From assembly GCF_947495315.1 (NCBI RefSeq), contig NZ_CANLYD010000004.1, positions 186,001-250,000 of the forward strand: a stretch of DNA of 64,000 nt, read 5' to 3'. The translations under genes and the position numbers were made by a program. Under the pieces are notes generated by a model, which saw nothing but the letters and a program-made list of their open reading frames with translations, had not been told where the DNA came from and ran no database searches. Each line of letters begins with the position of its first letter. Position 1 is the first letter of the stretch. Source of the DNA: an uncultured Aquimarina sp. (GTDB taxonomy: Bacteria > Bacteroidota > Bacteroidia > Flavobacteriales > Flavobacteriaceae). Below, one piece after another: positions 25,297 to 33,721 of this stretch.

Positions 25297-26289
25297 TTCC
25301 ATCGTGAGTTCGTTTTCGGGAGTTTTATTTTGTTGCCAGCAGTTGATGTTATAAAAAGTTGTTTCTGCAATATTTGTCAAGGCTTTCTTAGTGGCAAAAG
25401 CCTGATGAGGTGTTATAAGAACATTAGGGAACTCAAGTAGTCGTTGTAGTAACTCATCATTAGGTTTGGCCTTGGAACGATCGTAGAAAAACACATTATC
25501 TTCATATTCATATACATCGGATCCATAGGCTGCAATTCTATTCCATTTTAAAGCTTCTACGATTTCTGAGGTATTGACTATTGCACCTCTGGCAATATTA
25601 ATGATAAAGACTTCTCGTTTCATTAGCTGAATGAGATCCGCATCAATCATATAATGGGTTGCTGAATTAAGAGGGACACTTAACATAATGATATCCGATT
25701 GTCGACATAGATCAGGTAGTGCTACATATTCAATATCATATTGTTTTGCAAAACTACTATCCTCATTAATATCGTTAGCTATCACTTTGCATCCGAATCC
25801 GTTCATGATTTTGGCAATTACTTTTCCAATTCTTCCGGTTCCTATGACCCCAACAGTTTTATTATTAAGATCAAATCCTACAAGATTGCTTAGAGAAAAG
25901 TTATATGAATGTACTTGCTGGTCAGATACAATAAGTTTACGGTTTAAGGCTAACAATATGGCTACTGCGTGTTCTGCAATGGCATTAGGAGAATATTCCG
26001 GTGTGTGGGCAACTTTAATCCCTAGTTTTTGGGCAGTTTTTAGATGTATATTGTCATAACCGGCAGAACGTAATGTGATATACTTAACACCGAAGTCTTT
26101 TAATAACTCTAATACCTTTGATGAAGCATCATCTGCCGAAAAAATAGAGATTACATCAAACCCTACAGCGAGCATTGCTGTTTTAGAAGTAAGTCTTTCA
26201 GGAATATATTTGATCTGATAAATATCCTTATTTGCTTTTTCTAGAAAAGGTATTTCAAAATCTTTGGCACTATATATCAATATCTTCAT
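25285..26289 (-). CDS. D-2-hydroxyacid dehydrogenase, LdhA-like
   Basis: 334 residues. NAD-binding VGVIGTGRIGKVIAKI (about 139-154), catalytic Arg in NIARGAIVNT, and catalytic His in ITPHQAFAT fit D-lactate dehydrogenases of the LdhA type, which reduce pyruvate to D-lactate in fermentation. It is the last gene of a four-gene operon and its start overlaps the preceding lipoprotein gene by 20 bases. Other 2-hydroxyacids are possible substrates. Confidence 0.87.
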   Translation of the reverse strand: MKILIYSAKDFEIPFLEKANKDIYQIKYIPERLTSKTAMLAVGFDVISIFSADDASSKVLELLKDFGVKYITLRSAGYDNIHLKTAQKLGIKVAHTPEYSPNAIAEHAVAILLALNRKLIVSDQQVHSYNFSLSNLVGFDLNNKTVGVIGTGRIGKVIAKIMNGFGCKVIANDINEDSSFAKQYDIEYVALPDLCRQSDIIMLSVPLNSATHYMIDADLIQLMKREVFIINIARGAIVNTSEIVEALKWNRIAAYGSDVYEYEDNVFFYDRSKAKPNDELLQRLLEFPNVLITPHQAFATKKALTNIAETTFYNINCWQQNKTPENELTMELVR

Positions 26290-26941
26290 TGTTCAGTTCT
26301 TCTTCAATGATTAAGAGTTTTTGCCCTTTTAATGCCCAAATCAATACTTTTACATAATCTCCTACGGCTTTTTTTACATTTTCAGGCTCTGTAATGTCAA
26401 TAGATCCTTTCCATATTAATTCTCTTTCTTTATCAGGACATATGCAGTATAAAGATGTTTCTGCGTGATAGATTTCATATTCTTCATAATAACCATCTTC
26501 GTAATAAATATCTTGATTCTGATAATAGTCGTCCTTAAAACTCTTGAAATCTTTATCCAGATTTCGATACGCTTGTACCACAGTAACTTTATCTTCTATA
26601 GCCAGTACTTTGGATATTAAAATAGCATCAAAACCGGCCTCAAGAAGTTTACCTTCTATGGCAAGCAAATCTTCTTCTGTTTTTGGCGATTTTGTAAATG
26701 ACTTTTCAAAAAAATCAAGACTTCTTTCTGACTTTACTCCGCTCTTTTTAAGTGCTTGGGTAAGTTTCTTCTCAAATACTTTTCTTCCATCGGTATCAGA
26801 AGTCATTCCTATCACTAATACCTTATTAGCTTCAAAACTATCAATGTCGGGGTTTTTCCATACCTCGACAAGCTCGCTAGATGAGCAACTCATTAAAAAT
26901 CCTGCAGCTATTAAAAGGATATATGTGTTTAGTTTATTCAT
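26270..26941 (-). CDS. Lipoprotein, unknown function
   Basis: 223 residues with a lipoprotein signal (AAGFLMSC, lipid Cys about 19). The start SSELVEVWKNPD and the VLVIGMTSDTDGRKVFEKKL region resemble small envelope lipoproteins with an alpha/beta fold seen across bacteria. A Tyr/Glu/Asp-rich loop (YYEDGYYEEYEIY) is odd. Overlaps both neighbours in the operon. Confidence 0.65.
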   Translation of the reverse strand: MNKLNTYILLIAAGFLMSCSSSELVEVWKNPDIDSFEANKVLVIGMTSDTDGRKVFEKKLTQALKKSGVKSERSLDFFEKSFTKSPKTEEDLLAIEGKLLEAGFDAILISKVLAIEDKVTVVQAYRNLDKDFKSFKDDYYQNQDIYYEDGYYEEYEIYHAETSLYCICPDKERELIWKGSIDITEPENVKKAVGDYVKVLIWALKGQKLLIIEEELNNEDIDI

Positions 26942-27446
26942 TGTTTCTTTTTATTATTTGATTAAGTCTATTTACCACTATATCTGTATATATAGATGTT
27001 TTTTCGATAATAGATTCTCCAGAAATTACATCAACATCTTTTAGAGCAATATTACTACTGCCAACAGTAGATAAAATGATGAGTTTATCTAATTGTTCAG
27101 GATGGTTTTTTATGAACTTTTTTACGTTTCTAGGTGGACTTCCATATTCCCAAGAGTTAATAAATATTAAAGCATCCCACTTTTTAAGATTTACAGTGAA
27201 TAACGTATATACATCGATTACCTTAAAATAAATGGTATCTTTTTCATATCTTCTTAAGATTCCTTTGACTACAGAATCCTTAAACTTGCTGCCTTGAGAA
27301 GCTATTAAAACTTTTGTTTTAGCACTGGGATTATTTACTTCAAATGGAATTACTGTATCCATTGAATACGTGTATTCATACCAAGCCAAGAACCCTATAA
27401 GGAGAACTAGAAGAATTAACAGTGTTTTTTTTAGCATTCTTATCAA
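26934..27446 (-). CDS. Membrane-anchored flavodoxin-like protein
   Basis: 170 residues. One N-terminal membrane segment (about 7-24) precedes a flavodoxin-like fold (KVLIASQGSKFKDSVVKGIL, then ALIFINSWEYGSPPRNVKKF). The phosphate loop lacks the typical T-x-T/S-x-x-T pattern, so FMN binding is uncertain. ATG at 27437 is an alternative start. Middle gene of the operon ending in the dehydrogenase. Confidence 0.6.
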   Translation of the reverse strand: MIRMLKKTLLILLVLLIGFLAWYEYTYSMDTVIPFEVNNPSAKTKVLIASQGSKFKDSVVKGILRRYEKDTIYFKVIDVYTLFTVNLKKWDALIFINSWEYGSPPRNVKKFIKNHPEQLDKLIILSTVGSSNIALKDVDVISGESIIEKTSIYTDIVVNRLNQIIKRNNE

Positions 27447-27457
27447 AAGAGTTACAG

Positions 27458-27901
27458 TTAGTTTAATAAACGTTTTTGTTTCCCTTTCTTGATAATATCT
27501 TTGATAAGATCAAAAATGCTTCTTTTAGTCTGCTTATAGCCATCAAAATATGCACTTACTGCTACCAATAATTTTCCGTGATCTTCTTTATACTTTTTTT
27601 CTTCTTCTGGTTGATCAATACCATCCACAAGTATTGTAAGCTGATTACAGTGTCCAATTACTTTTTTTAGCAAAGGATTAATGTCTTTTCTACTTTGACT
27701 TAGTTCATTGATTATTTCACTGCTTTTTTCAAAAGTCTTTTCTGAGATTAGTTGTACAGTGTAATTTTCTATCAGTTCATCTAAAAAATGTTGCTCATCT
27801 TTTATGAATTTTAACTCAGAGATCCAATTAAGAGAAGTTTCATGCAATTCTTCTGCACTTTTCCATTCTACATATTTGATATTTGGTTGTTTTGATTTCA
27901 T
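27458..27901 (-). CDS. Helical protein, paralogue of 28603 gene
   Basis: 147 residues, all helical, no signal. The N-terminal LHETSLNWISELKFIKDEQH parallels the gene at 28603 (IHFDTLESKSSLQFIEGEVL), so the two are probably paralogues. A basic tail (KKGKQKRLLN) ends it. First gene of a four-gene operon with flavodoxin-like, lipoprotein and dehydrogenase genes. A weak palindrome (TGATGGTTGTTA, 27957-27968) lies upstream but has no matching -7 box. Function unknown. Confidence 0.6.
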   Translation of the reverse strand: MKSKQPNIKYVEWKSAEELHETSLNWISELKFIKDEQHFLDELIENYTVQLISEKTFEKSSEIINELSQSRKDINPLLKKVIGHCNQLTILVDGIDQPEEEKKYKEDHGKLLVAVSAYFDGYKQTKRSIFDLIKDIIKKGKQKRLLN

Positions 27902-28017
27902 CTGTTCACATTTTATAGTTTATTTAGAATCAGACTTAAGCCGATACAGATCACTATGATGGTTGTTAGAAGTATTACCGTATTTATCCGTTTTTAGAAT
28001 TAATATTATACTAATAG

Positions 28018-28052
28018 GGCAGAAAATAATTCCCCCAAAATTATTTTCTGCC
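28018..28052 (-). terminator. Long hairpin after hsp20
   Basis: Fourteen perfect pairs, GGCAGAAAATAATT (28018-28031) and AATTATTTTCTGCC (28039-28052), with a C-rich seven-base loop. It begins 13 bases after the hsp20 stop. There is no T-run, so it may stabilise the mRNA end as well as end transcription. Confidence 0.65.
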
Positions 28053-28064
28053 AATAAACTGAGA

Positions 28065-28508
28065 TTATTCTATCTCAATTACTTTTTTAGGCTGTTCTTT
28101 TGCCTCTTCTCTTTTTAATAGATTAAGTGTAAGAACCCCATTTTTGTATTTTGCTTTCACAGCTTCTTTTTGATCTACGCTATTAGGTAATTGTAACTTT
28201 CTGTCAAAAGAGCTATAGTTAAATTCTCTACGAGTGTAATCATTGTCTTCTTCTACTTCTTCTTTACTTTTCTCTGCACAAATGTGTAATACATCATCTT
28301 CCATGGTTACTTCAATATCTTTTTTTGAAAACCCTGGAACTGCTAGTTCAATTTCAAAATCATCCTCATGTTCTTTTACATTCATTGCAGGTAAATTTCT
28401 GTCTTTGATAAAAAAGTCATCTGCAAAGAAATTATCAGTGTCCATCCAATTAGACATGGTGTCGTTGAACCAAGGAAACCTGTTTCTGTTAAATTTAATT
28501 ATTGACAT
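28065..28508 (-). CDS. Small heat-shock protein, Hsp20 family
   Basis: 147 residues. The alpha-crystallin domain (about 40-135) has ELAVPGFSKKDIEVTMEDD and the A-x-x-x-x-G-V-L signature (KAKYKNGVLTLNL), with a terminal I-x-I-like motif (KVIEIE). ATP-independent chaperone that forms oligomers. It has its own promoter with a TGAT-N4-ATCA site at 28582, tying it to the stress regulon. Confidence 0.93.
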   Translation of the reverse strand: MSIIKFNRNRFPWFNDTMSNWMDTDNFFADDFFIKDRNLPAMNVKEHEDDFEIELAVPGFSKKDIEVTMEDDVLHICAEKSKEEVEEDNDYTRREFNYSSFDRKLQLPNSVDQKEAVKAKYKNGVLTLNLLKREEAKEQPKKVIEIE

Positions 28509-28550
28509 AATGTTTAGGTTTTAATTATTAGTGTTCCGTTTTAAGTGTCT

Positions 28551-28593
28551 TAAAAGTAAGTGGTTATGCTGCTTAAAAAAATGATAAATATCA
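28551..28593 (-). promoter_or_regulatory. TGATAAATATCA site with -7 box, hsp20 promoter
   Basis: Perfect site at 28582-28593. The -7 like box reads TACTTTTA on the minus strand (28551-28558). Centres 33 bp apart. Confidence 0.72.
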
Positions 28594-28602
28594 GTTTGAT
28601 GG

Positions 28603-29016
28603 CTATTTTTTATTGTGCTTCAGAATGCCGCCAGCATAATTAAATACTTCGGATTTTAGCTTTCTGAAATTTCTATAAAAATCATTGAACCGTTTCTTTA
28701 AAGATTTATGTTCTTCATAGTAATAATGATCACAAGAAATCGTATCACATTCTAGCATTCCGCCTAAATCACTTTCGTGTTTTCGTATTTCTTCATTTAG
28801 ATTTTCTATTTCCTGTTCTACATTCTTGATCTCTTGTTTGAATTCTTGTAATCGTTCAAATAGATTAGGAGTAGTAGGTTCAAAAACATACGAGTGCAGT
28901 AACTGATTGATAAATAACACTTCACCTTCAATGAATTGTAGGCTAGATTTTGATTCTAGCGTATCAAAATGAATATCTCTAAGATTTTTGCTGGTTGTAT
29001 TTATTTCGGTTGCCAT
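28603..29016 (-). CDS. Coiled-coil protein, paralogue of 27458 gene
   Basis: 137 residues from the ATG at 29016 (MATEINTTSKNLRD). The longer frame from 29067 is unlikely because the promoter site at 29070-29112 would put the mRNA start inside it. A long heptad region, EFKQEIKNVEQEIENLNEEI, predicts a coiled coil. Shares its N-terminal pattern with the gene at 27458. Function unknown; regulation places it in the stress set. Confidence 0.6.
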   Translation of the reverse strand: MATEINTTSKNLRDIHFDTLESKSSLQFIEGEVLFINQLLHSYVFEPTTPNLFERLQEFKQEIKNVEQEIENLNEEIRKHESDLGGMLECDTISCDHYYYEEHKSLKKRFNDFYRNFRKLKSEVFNYAGGILKHNKK

Positions 29017-29069
29017 GGTTTCAAGTTTTAAAAGATTACAAGTAGATGGATTAGCTATACGATACACAA

Positions 29070-29112
29070 GTAAGCTAGTTAAAAATTAAAACCTAAAAAA
29101 TGATAATAGTCA
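29070..29112 (-). promoter_or_regulatory. TGATAATAGTCA site upstream of 28603 gene
   Basis: Site at 29101-29112, one mismatch from the palindrome. At the 33-bp position the -7 box is weak (GTAAGCTA on the plus strand). Confidence 0.5.
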
Positions 29113-29127
29113 CGTTTTTAGTATATT

Positions 29128-30498
29128 TTAGATAATAATCTCCTGGACTTCATTGAGTTTTGGGATGTGAGTTTTCCAATTAAAAGTATCTCGTAATTTG
29201 ATGTTAAATGCTTCTGAAGCAGATGGCTCTCCGTGAATAAGAAAGACTTTTTCCGGAATGTTTTTAATTTTGCTAACCCAATCAAGCAATTCATATTGAT
29301 CGGCGTGAGCAGAGAGACTTTCTATATGATGTATTTGCGCTTTTACCGGATAATACTTCCCATACAATTTGATTTCATGGGCTCCATCCTGTAATTGTCT
29401 ACCTCGAGTTCCTTCGGCTTGATATCCTACTAATAGAACCGATGTAGTGGTAATGTCTACCAACTGTTTTAGATAGGTTAACACTCTACCGCCAGTAACC
29501 ATTCCGCTACCGGCAATGACAATTTTTGGCCTTGGATTATCAATTACTTCCCAGGTTTCTTTGTATGACGTAACGATGTTGATGTGATTACATAGCGCGT
29601 AATAGTCTTTCATTGGTAATTTGTGCCAGTCCGGAAATTGTTCAAAAACGGATAATACATTATTGCCCATTGGACTATCGATAAAGATCGGGATATCCGG
29701 AATTCGATTTTTTTGGTATAGTTTCCATAATAAATACATCAAGGTTTGTAAGCGCTCTACAGCAAAAGAGGGAATGATTAGTGTTCCTCTTTTATATAAA
29801 GTTTCATTGATTAATTCGATTAACTTTTCTTCAACATTTTGATTGGGATGGAGTTTATTACCATACGTACTTTCTATAAACAGAAAATCTGCCCAATCCG
29901 GTTGCTGTGGTGGTCTAAGTAATAAATCATCAGGTCGTCCTACATCTCCTGAGAATACTAGTGTTTTTCCAAAAAGGTTTAATTCGATGAAACAGGCTCC
30001 TATAATATGTCCATTATATCTAAATCTATATTCAATATCGTCTGATAAGGAAATCCAGTCGTCTTTTTCTTTAGCTTTAAAATACTGCAATGTTTTTTCT
30101 ACATCTTTACCTGTGTAAAAAGGTAATGCAGGATCATGTTTGGAGTATCCTTCCTTATTTGCTTTATCTGCTTCTTCTTCATGAATTTTTGCACTGTCAC
30201 GCAGAATAATTTCAGTAATTGCCAATGTAGGTGCAGTTCCTATAATATCGCCTTGGAACCCTTGTTTAACCAGTCTTGGTAGATAACCTGTATGATCCAG
30301 ATGTCCGTGTGTAATAAGAATGGTGTCTATTGTAGAAGCGTCAACCGGAAACTCTTTCCAGTTTAATTCTCGTAGTTCTTTAATACCTTGAAACATACCA
30401 CAGTCTATTAAAATATTCTGTTGTGATGTTTCTATATAAAATTTGGACCCTGTTACGGTTTTTGCTGCTCCAAGAAAGTGAATTTTAACCGATGACAT
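29128..30498 (-). CDS. MBL-fold beta-CASP ribonuclease-like protein
   Basis: 456 residues. Metallo-beta-lactamase motifs THGHLDHTGYLP (H64, H66, D68, H69) and SGDVGRP, a beta-CASP insert (FAVERLQTLMYLL, AGSGMVTGGRVLTYL), and a C-terminal SLSAHADQYELL with the last metal His. This is the architecture of CPSF73/RNase J-like RNA-processing enzymes of the YSH1 type common in bacteria. Fourth gene of an operon with a stress protein, an eRF1-like protein and an ATP-cone nuclease, 12 bases from the last. Confidence 0.88.
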   Translation of the reverse strand: MSSVKIHFLGAAKTVTGSKFYIETSQQNILIDCGMFQGIKELRELNWKEFPVDASTIDTILITHGHLDHTGYLPRLVKQGFQGDIIGTAPTLAITEIILRDSAKIHEEEADKANKEGYSKHDPALPFYTGKDVEKTLQYFKAKEKDDWISLSDDIEYRFRYNGHIIGACFIELNLFGKTLVFSGDVGRPDDLLLRPPQQPDWADFLFIESTYGNKLHPNQNVEEKLIELINETLYKRGTLIIPSFAVERLQTLMYLLWKLYQKNRIPDIPIFIDSPMGNNVLSVFEQFPDWHKLPMKDYYALCNHINIVTSYKETWEVIDNPRPKIVIAGSGMVTGGRVLTYLKQLVDITTTSVLLVGYQAEGTRGRQLQDGAHEIKLYGKYYPVKAQIHHIESLSAHADQYELLDWVSKIKNIPEKVFLIHGEPSASEAFNIKLRDTFNWKTHIPKLNEVQEIII

Positions 30499-30510
30499 AA
30501 GAAGATCTTT

Positions 30511-31353
30511 TTATTCGTTACATAAGATATTTACTTCATCTAGTATTTTTTGCTTTCTCTTTTCAGAAATGCCTAAATGATCGAGATAAAACATATCTCC
30601 TCTTAGCTGTTTATACAAAACAACATCTCTACTCAATAAAAACTGTTTCTCTCTATTAGTAAGAAGTGTAGATACTGTTATTGGATATAATCCTAAACGG
30701 TCAATTCTGTCCTTCAGTCCATTTGCTTTTGGATAATCCCAACTCAGTAAATACAAGCCCGCACACTTGCCATATTGGATAGCATCTTTTGTGAACCGGG
30801 TATTCGTTACTACCCATCCTTGATTGGGGATACTTTGGTTCTCTTTTTTATTCTCAAAATTATTGAGGATATCTTGATATCTGGAGTGAATGTAAAGAGG
30901 GATTTTAACATTACAATTACGCCCTTCTTCACTATGAAATTTACATTCTATAACAATATAATCTGTGTTTTTCTTAGCGACTACGTCAACTTCATGAGAA
31001 ACACATTTGCCGGATATGATTTGTCCGATATTGACTTGATATCCAGAATATTTAAGAATAGCTGCCACAAAACTCTCGAACGGAAAGCCAGTAGGTCCTA
31101 ATTCATAAATAGCCTTTTTGAGTTTATATTTTGAAGCAAAAACAGATTTTCGCTTTTTAAGTAGGGCAAAAGCTCTGTTGTAAATCTCCTTTGTAGAAAT
31201 ACCTTGGTATAATTCATCTCTAACTATGTCAATAATATGTTCAACAGTTTTATCGTCTGCGCCACTTCTTCTTAGCGAATTCTGTAATTTACTTAATGAG
31301 AACTTCACTTTTTTTCCAGAAGATTTTAGGATGTCAAAATCCTGATTTTTCAT
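30511..31353 (-). CDS. ATP-cone plus Mrr-like nuclease fusion
   Basis: 280 residues. N-terminal ATP-cone (about 5-95: KKVKFSLSKLQNSLRRSGAD ... FASKYKLKKAIYELGPTGFP), the nucleotide-sensing domain of ribonucleotide reductase and NrdR. Then a restriction-endonuclease-like fold with HEVDVVAKKNTDYIVIECKF, giving D-x(n)-E-C-K of PD-(D/E)xK nucleases. The combination suggests a nuclease gated by ATP or dATP. It lies between an eRF1-like protein and the beta-CASP enzyme. Target (DNA or RNA) unknown. Confidence 0.8.
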   Translation of the reverse strand: MKNQDFDILKSSGKKVKFSLSKLQNSLRRSGADDKTVEHIIDIVRDELYQGISTKEIYNRAFALLKKRKSVFASKYKLKKAIYELGPTGFPFESFVAAILKYSGYQVNIGQIISGKCVSHEVDVVAKKNTDYIVIECKFHSEEGRNCNVKIPLYIHSRYQDILNNFENKKENQSIPNQGWVVTNTRFTKDAIQYGKCAGLYLLSWDYPKANGLKDRIDRLGLYPITVSTLLTNREKQFLLSRDVVLYKQLRGDMFYLDHLGISEKRKQKILDEVNILCNE

Positions 31354-31389
31354 AGATTTAAAACTAAACAGGTTGCTATTAGAGAGTTT

Positions 31390-31812
31390 CTATACCATAC
31401 GTGGCTTATAATTCTTGAAATAATCTCTGATCAAGGCTTTTGTTTGGTTTTCGGTCATACTATCTGCTTTGAGAACGGCTTTTACTTTTTTGCCGATTTC
31501 CTTATAATTTTCTTCTAATTCTTTATTGAATTTTTCACCGGCTTCTGCGGGTCCATAGATTACAATGCTATCAGCATTTTCGATATATGGAATTATCTTT
31601 TTGAAGTATGCCTTAAATTGATGTTTTTCGCGCTCCAGGTATTTACTATCCTGAACGACATCTTGCGGTCCACCTTTAAAACGTGTTCCTGAACCTCCGT
31701 GAATACGATAATCTTCTATTTCAGAAAAAATCGTGGTCATGTCTTCGTCATTTTCTTTTATGTCGATGATAAAGGCTTTTTCCTTATCCATCCATATTCC
31801 TATGTTTTTCAT
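31390..31812 (-). CDS. eRF1 domain 3-like small protein
   Basis: 140 residues, beginning MKNIGIWMDKEKAFIIDI and containing SGTRFKGGPQDVVQDSKYLE and SIVIYGPAEAGEKF followed by LKADSMTENQTKA. The order matches a bacterial group related to release factor eRF1/Dom34 domain 3 that recurs with stress proteins in flavobacteria. No ribosome-rescue catalytic motif is visible. Sits 12 bases after a universal stress protein gene in the operon. Confidence 0.6.
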   Translation of the reverse strand: MKNIGIWMDKEKAFIIDIKENDEDMTTIFSEIEDYRIHGGSGTRFKGGPQDVVQDSKYLEREKHQFKAYFKKIIPYIENADSIVIYGPAEAGEKFNKELEENYKEIGKKVKAVLKADSMTENQTKALIRDYFKNYKPRMV

Positions 31813-31824
31813 AACTAGTAGATT

Positions 31825-32676
31825 TTAATTTTTAATGTCATGTAATGCTAATACTGGCACTTTAGAATGGTATCCAAGATCCTTAACCATTGGTCGAGAA
31901 AATATACTCCCAAAGAAACTATGTTTCCTATTTATAAAAGTGATCATATCGCTATTTCTGCTTTCCACAAAAGCGCTGAGCCCTCCTTTTACATCCACAT
32001 TGCGCAAGTTGTGAAATGTATGAGGTATTGTTTCAAAATATTCTTTTAATAACTTTTGATTATTTACTTGTTCGTCATCCAAGGTGTCGTCATTAGAAAC
32101 GTGTAAAAAGCGTACAGCGGCATTACTGATTTTTGCAATTTCAATCAGATATTGTAACTCTCTACGCTTAATCTGTGTTTTGTAATCGGTTGGAAACACT
32201 ATTTCTTTTGGTTCTGTGTAGGTTGCATCTTCAGGAATTGCCATAACAGGGCAGTTTCTTACTTTTTCCATAACCAAAATAGTATTACTACCGTAGATAA
32301 TGTCACTTGCATTAGTAGTACCTTTAGTACCCATAACAACCATTTCTATGTCTTGTTTATCAACTAGGTCTTTTATTCCTTCTAATAAACTATTAAATTG
32401 AGAAACCATAAAAAACTTATGATTTGGTCTATCATCCCTAAAGGACAATCTTTCTAAAACTTTAGACAACCCTTTTTCTGATCTCTCTTTGGCTTCGTCA
32501 TACTTTTTTTCTCCTGGTTCCGGAATCATCATACTTTCTAAAGCATAACCAGTAGCATTAAAAACGTTAAGTATGTAAAAATCACATTCTTCATTTTTAT
32601 AAAGTTCAATAGCATAACTTATAGCGTTCCACGCGTTTTTAGAAAAATCAGTAGGTAATAAGATCTTCTTTTTCAT
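31825..32676 (-). CDS. Universal stress protein, two UspA domains
   Basis: 283 residues. The first domain starts KKILLPTDFSKNAWNAI and has GTKGTTNASDIIYGSNT (intact G-2x-G-9x-G-S). The second domain is degenerate and ends in the family pattern KVPVLALHD. First gene of the operon continuing with the eRF1-like, ATP-cone and beta-CASP genes. Promoter site at 32736. Confidence 0.9.
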   Translation of the reverse strand: MKKKILLPTDFSKNAWNAISYAIELYKNEECDFYILNVFNATGYALESMMIPEPGEKKYDEAKERSEKGLSKVLERLSFRDDRPNHKFFMVSQFNSLLEGIKDLVDKQDIEMVVMGTKGTTNASDIIYGSNTILVMEKVRNCPVMAIPEDATYTEPKEIVFPTDYKTQIKRRELQYLIEIAKISNAAVRFLHVSNDDTLDDEQVNNQKLLKEYFETIPHTFHNLRNVDVKGGLSAFVESRNSDMITFINRKHSFFGSIFSRPMVKDLGYHSKVPVLALHDIKN

Positions 32677-32704
32677 TAGAATAAGGTTTTAAAGATTAAT
32701 AGTT

Positions 32705-32747
32705 TAAATGTAGTGGCTTTGTTAACCGAAAACTATGATAATTGTCA
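32705..32747 (-). promoter_or_regulatory. TGATAATTGTCA site with -7 box
   Basis: Site at 32736-32747; -7 like TACATTTA on the minus strand (32705-32712); centres 33 bp apart. The TGA stop of the upstream stress protein gene (32745-32747) forms part of the site. Confidence 0.68.
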
Positions 32748-33593
32748 GCTAGCATCGGGTATAACCAGAAATGGAACAGATGGATGAAATCCAATTTTTT
32801 TGATGATGGGTTCGCGCGTTATGTTTTCCATTAAGCTGTGTCGATAGTTTACCATTACTAATAAATCAATATCTAATTCATCAATAAAATCATTAATTAA
32901 CCTTGCTTTTTGCCCTTCTTTTGATATCCAATGAATACTATGCGTAAAATCGGATAAATGATTTTTTAGAGAAGTGTAGTTATGTTCCTGTATTTCATCT
33001 AACTTTTCTTCTTCGTGGATATGGAAGATTCTTATACTAGAACCAAATAAAGAAGCAATATCGATTAATGGCTTTAATTCTTCGGCTATATAAAATCGTC
33101 TGAAATCTGTTGGGAAAGCAATTTCCATAGGTTTTTGGAAATCATACTCATCTGGTACTACTAAAACAGGACAATTATGGATTTTTTGAACGACTTTAAC
33201 TGTATTACTACCCATAAAAAGCGTAGAAGCGCCAGTTGCTCCTTTTGTGCCCATAACTACCAGATCAATATTCTTCTTTTTGATGGTTTTGTTAATTGTT
33301 TCTGTCAAATCTTTAGAAACAGAGATCGTTTCAAAAGTATGGTTAAGATCATCGGTATCTCTAATAATTGAGTGAAATGTTTGTGTTAATCCATCTTTAG
33401 ACTTGGCACTCAGTTTTTGATATAGCAAATCTCCTTTGCTTGTATCAATTCTGCCGGTTAATACAGGAGTATGAACTTCGAAAGTATTTAAAATGTAAAA
33501 TTGGCATTCGTGATCTTGAAATAATCGTGTAGCATAAAAAAGAGCACCGTATGCATTATTTGAAAAATCTGTGGGAACAAGTATTCTTTTCAT
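32745..33593 (-). CDS. Universal stress protein, two UspA domains
   Basis: 282 residues. Intact nucleotide pattern GTKGATGASTLFMGSNT in the first domain. The second ends PSVPFLVIPDAS. Its stop codon doubles as one half of the regulatory site for the next gene. Own promoter at 33621-33663. Confidence 0.9.
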   Translation of the reverse strand: MKRILVPTDFSNNAYGALFYATRLFQDHECQFYILNTFEVHTPVLTGRIDTSKGDLLYQKLSAKSKDGLTQTFHSIIRDTDDLNHTFETISVSKDLTETINKTIKKKNIDLVVMGTKGATGASTLFMGSNTVKVVQKIHNCPVLVVPDEYDFQKPMEIAFPTDFRRFYIAEELKPLIDIASLFGSSIRIFHIHEEEKLDEIQEHNYTSLKNHLSDFTHSIHWISKEGQKARLINDFIDELDIDLLVMVNYRHSLMENITREPIIKKIGFHPSVPFLVIPDAS

Positions 33594-33620
33594 GGTTTTT
33601 AAGTTTTATAAATTATATCA

Positions 33621-33663
33621 TAAAACTATTTCCAAAAATTCAGGAATACTATGACAATTCTCA
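33621..33663 (-). promoter_or_regulatory. TGACAATTCTCA site with -7 box
   Basis: Site at 33652-33663 (degenerate palindrome); -7 like TAGTTTTA on the minus strand (33621-33628); centres 33 bp apart. Confidence 0.58.
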
Positions 33664-33721
33664 TATCCATAAGTAACTTGTAGGATAGTGTAAGCTTGTC
33701 TATTAAATAATATCCATTTTT

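Noticed and set aside
27957..27968. TGATGGTTGTTA as a regulatory site for the dehydrogenase operon
   Set aside because: Two mismatches and no -7 box at the 33-bp position, unlike the other sites. Possible but unsupported.
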